Source of the DNA: Methylorubrum rhodinum
Lineage (GTDB): Bacteria > Pseudomonadota > Alphaproteobacteria > Rhizobiales > Beijerinckiaceae
Length of the DNA stretch: 64,000 bases
Reading direction: 5' to 3'
Assembly (NCBI RefSeq): GCF_014199935.1
Contig: NZ_JACHOP010000015.1
Span: 52,884-116,883, forward strand
Below, piece by piece: positions 59,897 through 64,000 of the stretch (its first letter is position 1; each line of letters opens with the position of its first letter). The notes below the pieces were generated by a model. That model ran no database searches. It saw nothing but the letters and a program-made list of their open reading frames with translations, and was not told where the DNA came from. A program made the translations under genes and the position numbers.

Positions 59897-60697
59897 TCAG
59901 TTGGACGCCTGGGTGATGGCCCGGTCGACGTTGACCCGAGCCGCCCAGTCCTTGGCGCTGTCCTGGCCCTTCAGCGACAGGAGGCGAGCGCCGCTCACGT
60001 CGACGTTCTTGAAGTCAGCGCCCGCAACGGTGGCACCGGTCAGGTTCGCACCGGATAGGTCGGAGCCCATCAGCACCGCGTCGGTGAGGTCCGCGTCCGC
60101 GAGGTTGGCGTAGTCCAGCCTCGATCGACCAAGGTTCGCTCCCTTCAGGTTGGCGCCCGAGAGGTTCACGGAGGTGAACACGGCCCGCATCAGCCCCATG
60201 GACTGGTTCTTGATGTCGGCGCCCCCCCTGAGGTCGACCAGCGTCGCGCCGCTCATGTCGGCGCCCCTGAAGTCACCGATGGGCCTGGACCGGCTGAGGT
60301 CGGCCCCGCTGAGTTTCGCGTCGCGGGCGGTGACGCCGAACATCCTCGCGTCGACGAGCTTGGCTCCCGAGAGGTCGGCCTTGATCAGCCAAGCCTGTTC
60401 GAGGATGGCGCCACTGAGGTCGGCCCCGCGCAGGTTCGCCTTGTTGAGCCGGGCTGTGCGCAGGTTCACACCCCTGAGATTCAGGCCGGAGAGGTCGAGA
60501 CCGGACAGCGCCTTGTCGGCGAGGTCAAGGGGCTTGCCGTCGGCCTTGGCGATCATGGCCTCGATGTCCGCACGAGTCATTTCCGCCTGAGTCATCGCCG
60601 GGGTGTTCATGTCCGCCCCGAGCAGCAGGTCCTGCTCGGCCCGGACCGGGCCGACAACCAAAGCGGAAACGAGCATGATTGGTGCGAGGCGCCGCAT
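59897..60697 (-). CDS. Exported pentapeptide-repeat protein
   Basis: 266 residues: a signal peptide (RRLAPIMLVSALVVGPVRA), a helical segment (MTQAEMTRADIEAMIAKADG), then a long array of A(D/N)LxG-type pentapeptides (about 70-250; LSGLDLSGLNLRGVNLRTARL, NLRGADLSGAILEQAWLIKADL and so on) that will form a right-handed quadrilateral beta-helix. Start at ATG 60697 because GGGAGGGAAAC precedes it; the frame is open upstream without a signal. Probably a periplasmic binding or scaffold protein; first gene of the thioredoxin-CcdA operon. Confidence 0.85.
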   Translation of the reverse strand: MRRLAPIMLVSALVVGPVRAEQDLLLGADMNTPAMTQAEMTRADIEAMIAKADGKPLDLADKALSGLDLSGLNLRGVNLRTARLNKANLRGADLSGAILEQAWLIKADLSGAKLVDARMFGVTARDAKLSGADLSRSRPIGDFRGADMSGATLVDLRGGADIKNQSMGLMRAVFTSVNLSGANLKGANLGRSRLDYANLADADLTDAVLMGSDLSGANLTGATVAGADFKNVDVSGARLLSLKGQDSAKDWAARVNVDRAITQASN

Positions 60698-61308
60698 GTT
60701 TCCCTCCCGGATGCGCCCGCCGAACCGGCCCCGAAGCTGGCTAGGCACGTCGAGGCGGGTTCTCGTCACGTTCCCGCGATAATACGCCCGTTCACCGGCG
60801 TCGTCTGTGACTGAGGTCACCGGGCGCGACAAAACTGGAGCGGAAGTCGGGGAAGAGGACGGATGCCCCGGCAGGCCAAGTCCGGAATGGCAACGCACGT
60901 GTCAAACGCCCGCCGGATCGAGCGCGAGACGAGCGGTCCCTGAGTATAGGCGCCGCGCACCTCCCTACTTTCCCGACCTATCAGCGTTCGGTTCCAACGT
61001 CAGGAAAATCGAAACGGGCACTCCGTGGTTTGTACCATGAGGACACGGATTATCTACCTTCGTGCGGGGTCACTCCCCCGCGAAGTTGGTCCCGACCCCG
61101 TGTCGGCGCGCCGCGAAGCTGGACCAGTCCCGCGAGAACGACGCTCTGCCTCGGTGGTTGCATCTCTGCCGCGAGGGTTGCCCACGTTCATGCCAAGCTC
61201 AAGCCAAAGCGGCGCACCAGCCCCCGGGGCGGAGGCGGTTGGTCGTGCGTTCCCACGAGCCCACGGGGCGCCGCCTCATTCATGACCCGATGGCGGGTCG
61301 CTCAAATT
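60698..61308. other. Intergenic region between the pentapeptide and second ccdA genes
   Basis: 611 bases. Contains the promoter of the pentapeptide operon; bases 60985-61070 are AT-richer. No conserved gene or RNA seen. Confidence 0.3.
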
Positions 61309-62031
61309 TCAACCGATCCGGCCGAGTGCCGGAAAAGCCTCCATGATGACGGAGGCCACATCGGTCATGCGGTCGGTGACCATCAGCAGCCCCATCACCA
61401 CCATGACGCCTCCGCCGACCACCTGAAGCGCCCGGCCGAACCAGCGCAGGGTCCGAAGGCGCGCGACGAACCCGGACAGGAACAGGGCCGCCGCCACGAA
61501 CGGCACGCCGAGCCCGAGCGAGTAGACGGTGAGCAGGGCAAGGCCCTTGCCCGAGGCCGAGGAGGCCGTGACCGCCAGGATGGCACCCAGGACGGGACCG
61601 ATGCACGGGGTCCATCCGAAGGCAAAGGCCGTTCCGAGGAGATAGGCGGCGACGGGCCCCCGACCTGGCGGATCGCCGTGCCAGCGCAGCTCGCGCTGCA
61701 GCCAGGCGGGCCGCAGCAGACCGGCCGTGAACAGGCCGAACAGGATCACCAGCAAGCCGGAGGCGAGGTTCAGCGCCTCGCGATGGGCAAGCAGGGCGAA
61801 GCCGAGCGCGCTCGCCCCCGCGCCGAACGCGACGAAGACGGTCGTGAACCCGAGCACGAAGCAAAGGCTCAGGCCGAGCGTGCGAAGGCTGTCGCGCTCG
61901 CCGGCGGCCGACTGCCCGGCGACGTAAGACACGTAGCCCGGAACGAGAGGCAGCACGCAGGGCGACAGGAACGATACGGCGCCGGCCGCGAAGGCCGCGA
62001 GGAAGCCCACGCTTGAGGCGTCGATGGCCAT
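61309..62031 (-). CDS. ccdA: CcdA-type thiol-electron transporter (copy 2)
   Basis: 240 residues with six helices; redox Cys in VSFLSPCVLPLVPGYVSYVAG and FAFGWTPCIGPVLGAILAV. This copy follows the classical CcdA/DsbD-core pattern (SPCVLPLVPGY), differing clearly from copy 1, so the two were acquired separately rather than by local duplication. It lies 36 bases downstream of the L,D-transpeptidase gene on the same strand and is probably co-transcribed with it. Confidence 0.94.
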   Translation of the reverse strand: MAIDASSVGFLAAFAAGAVSFLSPCVLPLVPGYVSYVAGQSAAGERDSLRTLGLSLCFVLGFTTVFVAFGAGASALGFALLAHREALNLASGLLVILFGLFTAGLLRPAWLQRELRWHGDPPGRGPVAAYLLGTAFAFGWTPCIGPVLGAILAVTASSASGKGLALLTVYSLGLGVPFVAAALFLSGFVARLRTLRWFGRALQVVGGGVMVVMGLLMVTDRMTDVASVIMEAFPALGRIG

Positions 62032-62067
62032 CGGTTCAGCCCTGGCGGAGGGATGGACGCAGGATCG

Positions 62068-63135
62068 TCACTCCCGCCCGTCGCCCGCCGCGGCGAAGAT
62101 CTTCATAAGGCGTTGGCGCTCCGCCTCGGTCCCGCCGGGCCCCGCCGGCTTGAGTGCCGCCGCGCCCCGGACGGGATCGCGCTTGCCGGCGAGGGCAACC
62201 GGACCCGCGGCCGGCATGGCGACCTCGCGCGGCCCTGCGGCCAGGGCCTCGGGGCGGCTCACCTCGCCGAGACCTCCTCCGGCCGCGACCATGGTCTCCC
62301 GGAACGACCGGTGCTGGCCACCGTCCTCGTACACCAGCCGGACGGCGGGCGTCCCGCTCGCCACGAGGGCGGCGACCTGCCGCTCGTCATCCGCCTGCTT
62401 CCGCGCGACCGCGCCGGCCGTGGCCTCGTCGCCGGCATCGAACGCGTATCGGCCATCGGCGACGCCGACGCCCGGCTCGGCCCCCGTGACCTCGAACCTG
62501 TCGGCCCCCTCCTTGAGGTTCCTCCAGAACGCGATGTTCGGGTCCTGCCGGTGCCGGGCCAGGTTCTCCGGCGTCATGCGGAACGGGTAGGACTGGAACT
62601 GCACGGCGCGCTGGCCGCCCGCGAAGGCCTCGCGCACCACGGCATAGAGTTCCGAGATCGCCTCGTCCGTCATCGCGAAGCAGCCCCGCGACGAGCAGGA
62701 GCCGTGCACCATCAGGTGCGCACCGGTGCGTCCCAGGGAGCGGTCATACTCGTTCGGGTACCCGAGGTTGAACGAGAGGTAGAGGCTCGAATTCGGGTTC
62801 ATGGACGCGGGCGTCACCGCGTAGAAGCCCTCCGGCGCCTGCCGGTCCCCCTCCCGGGTCTTGGGGCCCAGCTGACCCGACCAGCGGCACATCGGGTAGG
62901 TCTTCAGGAGGGCGTACTTGCCATTCGCGCCGCGCTTCCAGAGCTCGATCTCGGACTCCTTCTTGTAGGCCCGCATCAGGATCGGGTCTGCCGGCGAGAC
63001 ACCCTTGGCCGACATCAGGGCCAGGGTCGCCGGCGGGATCGGCGCGAGGTGGCGCGTCGAGGCCGCGTACTGGCCGTCCTGGCAGGCGGACAGCGCCAGG
63101 AGGAGGGCCAGACCGAGCGTTGTCGTCTTCAGCAT
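62068..63135 (-). CDS. L,D-transpeptidase-family lipoprotein (YkuD fold)
   Basis: 355 residues. Lipobox LLLALSAC (Cys18), then a YkuD-like domain (about 45-190) with YAVTPASMNPNSSLYLSF and the catalytic motif HGSCSSRGCFAMTD (His144, Cys152). It would cross-link peptidoglycan or attach a protein to it. The C-terminal 160 residues are Ala/Gly/Arg-rich and probably unstructured. Lies between lspA and ccdA; LspA would process its lipobox. Full-length. Confidence 0.88.
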   Translation of the reverse strand: MLKTTTLGLALLLALSACQDGQYAASTRHLAPIPPATLALMSAKGVSPADPILMRAYKKESEIELWKRGANGKYALLKTYPMCRWSGQLGPKTREGDRQAPEGFYAVTPASMNPNSSLYLSFNLGYPNEYDRSLGRTGAHLMVHGSCSSRGCFAMTDEAISELYAVVREAFAGGQRAVQFQSYPFRMTPENLARHRQDPNIAFWRNLKEGADRFEVTGAEPGVGVADGRYAFDAGDEATAGAVARKQADDERQVAALVASGTPAVRLVYEDGGQHRSFRETMVAAGGGLGEVSRPEALAAGPREVAMPAAGPVALAGKRDPVRGAAALKPAGPGGTEAERQRLMKIFAAAGDGRE

Positions 63136-63223
63136 GTCGGCCTCGCCGAGGTCGGCCTCCGAGCCTGGGCTCGAAGGGTTGATGACACGTTGCCGTGGCT
63201 GCGGTTCGGCGGAATCGGGCGCC

Positions 63224-63739
63224 TCACGGGATCGGCTCCCCGGCGCTACGATGCCTCCGCCGCAGGGGAAGTCCGTCGAGGAGGAGCAGCACCACGCCCG
63301 TCGAGATCCAGACGTCCGCCAGGTTGAAGGTGAACCAGCGGATGCCGCCGGTGTGCAGGTCGAGGTAGTCCGTGACGACGCCGTCCATGAGCCGGTCGAC
63401 GAAGTTGCCGGCGGCCCCGCCCGCTATCGCGGCGAGCCCGAGGCGTTCGAGCCCGCCGCCGCCTGCGGCCACGGCCCAGCCGGCCACGAGGCAGGTGAGC
63501 GTGCCCTGGATGGCGAGGAGCAGCGCCAGGGAGGACTGGTCGTGCGCCGGGAACAGGCTGAAGCTGATGCCGTGGTTGAACGACAGGCTTAGGTCGACGA
63601 AGGGCAGTGCGCCCTTGACGGCGCCCTCCTCCAGCCACGCCTCGGCTACCGCCTTCGCGACGAGGTCTATGGCCGCGGCGGCCCCCGCCACCCCGGCCAC
63701 GGTCGCCGCCCGGCCGGCCCACCCTGACAGGGAGAACAT
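63224..63739 (-). CDS. lspA: Signal peptidase II
   Basis: 171 residues, four helices; membrane aspartyl peptidase that cleaves prolipoproteins. Catalytic Asp115 in GGAAGNFVDRLMDGVVTDYLDL and Asp142 in WFTFNLADVWISTG; also NHGISFSLF. The ATG overlaps the stop of the P-type ATPase (ATGA), the arrangement known from lead/cadmium resistance operons (compare pbrA with the pbrC signal peptidase). So this is an accessory copy tied to metal resistance rather than the housekeeping gene (inference). Confidence 0.92.
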   Translation of the reverse strand: MFSLSGWAGRAATVAGVAGAAAAIDLVAKAVAEAWLEEGAVKGALPFVDLSLSFNHGISFSLFPAHDQSSLALLLAIQGTLTCLVAGWAVAAGGGGLERLGLAAIAGGAAGNFVDRLMDGVVTDYLDLHTGGIRWFTFNLADVWISTGVVLLLLDGLPLRRRHRSAGEPIP

Positions 63740-64000
63740 CAGGCCCTCAGGAGACGGAGCGCGTTGGCCGTCACCAGGACGGTCGCGCCGGTGTCGGCCA
63801 GGATGGCCGGCCAGAGGCCGGTGATGCCTGCGATGGTCGTCACCAGGAACACGGCCTTCAGGCCGAGGGCGATCGCGACGTTCTGGCGGATATTGCCCAG
63901 GGTCGCCCGAGAGAGGGAGACCAGCGCGGCCACGTCGCCCACCCGGTCGTTCAGCACCGCCGCGTCCGCCGTTTCCAGGGCCGCGTCGGTGCCGCCGCCC
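63739..64000 (-). CDS. Cd/Zn/Pb-type heavy-metal P-ATPase, C-terminal end (5' part outside window)
   Basis: Only the last 86 codons are inside. GGGTDAALETADAAVLNDRVGDVAALVSLSRATLGNIRQNV (quoted in parts) and LWPAILADTGATVLVTANALRLL match the end of ZntA/CadA-type (P1B-2) ATPases; the final Asp-containing helix LADTGATVLVT is the metal-binding helix of this group. Overlapped by lspA. The catalytic domains lie beyond the window edge. Confidence 0.9.
   Translation of the reverse strand, partial: GGGTDAALETADAAVLNDRVGDVAALVSLSRATLGNIRQNVAIALGLKAVFLVTTIAGITGLWPAILADTGATVLVTANALRLLRA

Overview
The window is high-GC alphaproteobacterial DNA that looks like part of a large repABC plasmid or chromid, most likely from a Methylobacteriaceae-type host. 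That host guess is an inference from base composition and gene content; no rRNA, tRNA or housekeeping chromosomal gene was recognised. A complete repABC cassette lies in the middle (29.4-33.7 kb): two identical parS-like palindromes, repA, repB, an antisense RNA with a clear promoter and terminator between repB and repC, and repC. It is flanked by a second ParA/KorB-like ParB pair (35.9-37.7 kb), a mobilisation module (candidate oriT, mobC, relaxase; 37.9-39.7 kb) and typical plasmid accessory genes (ArdC-like antirestriction protein, a long ParB-like protein, DUF736, a methyltransferase/strawberry-notch helicase, a toprim protein, DUF2493).

Layout: 0-1.5 kb, 3' part of a copper-type P-ATPase; 1.8-2.9 kb, tyrosine recombinase; 3.4-10.8 kb, a compact accessory island (see below); 11-14.5 kb, ArdC and ParB-like genes; 14.6-16.6 kb, an intact IS21-family element with a 4-bp target duplication; 17-17.3 kb, DUF736; 17.7-22 kb, an arsenic resistance cluster (arsH, arsR, two arsenate-reductase-type genes, acr3, and an MFS gene broken by an amber codon); 22.5-29.2 kb, conserved plasmid genes; 29.4-39.7 kb, replication, partition and mobilisation; 39.8-64 kb, a heavy-metal and envelope-stress region with a CzcA/CzcB RND pump, a decayed adaptor fragment, TolC, two related Cys/His-motif small exported proteins, a Crp/Fnr regulator, MgtC, a CaCA-type exchanger, two CcdA proteins, thioredoxin, L,D-transpeptidase, LspA and a Cd/Zn/Pb-type P-ATPase running off the end.

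The most unusual part is 3.4-10.8 kb. It contains a MazG-like nucleotide pyrophosphohydrolase and a uracil-DNA-glycosylase-like protein (one operon), convergent to an operon encoding a DSL-motif acyl-carrier-like protein, an XRE repressor, an ImmA/IrrE-type metallopeptidase with a chagasin-like (I42) C-terminal domain, a papain-like C1 peptidase and a thymidylate-synthase-like protein. Divergent from that operon is a calcineurin-like phosphoesterase fused to a second thymidylate-synthase-like domain. The divergent promoter region carries a perfect 9-bp-arm palindrome. I propose this as a candidate undescribed nucleotide/DNA-base-centred conflict (anti-phage or anti-plasmid) system with a peptidase-based switch. 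This is an inference from domains and gene order, not a demonstrated function.

Decay is also visible. Four reading frames carry single in-frame stop codons after which clear coding continues (parB-like, arsenic MFS, TPR-methyltransferase, and a small exported protein), and one metal-efflux adaptor is a frameshifted remnant.
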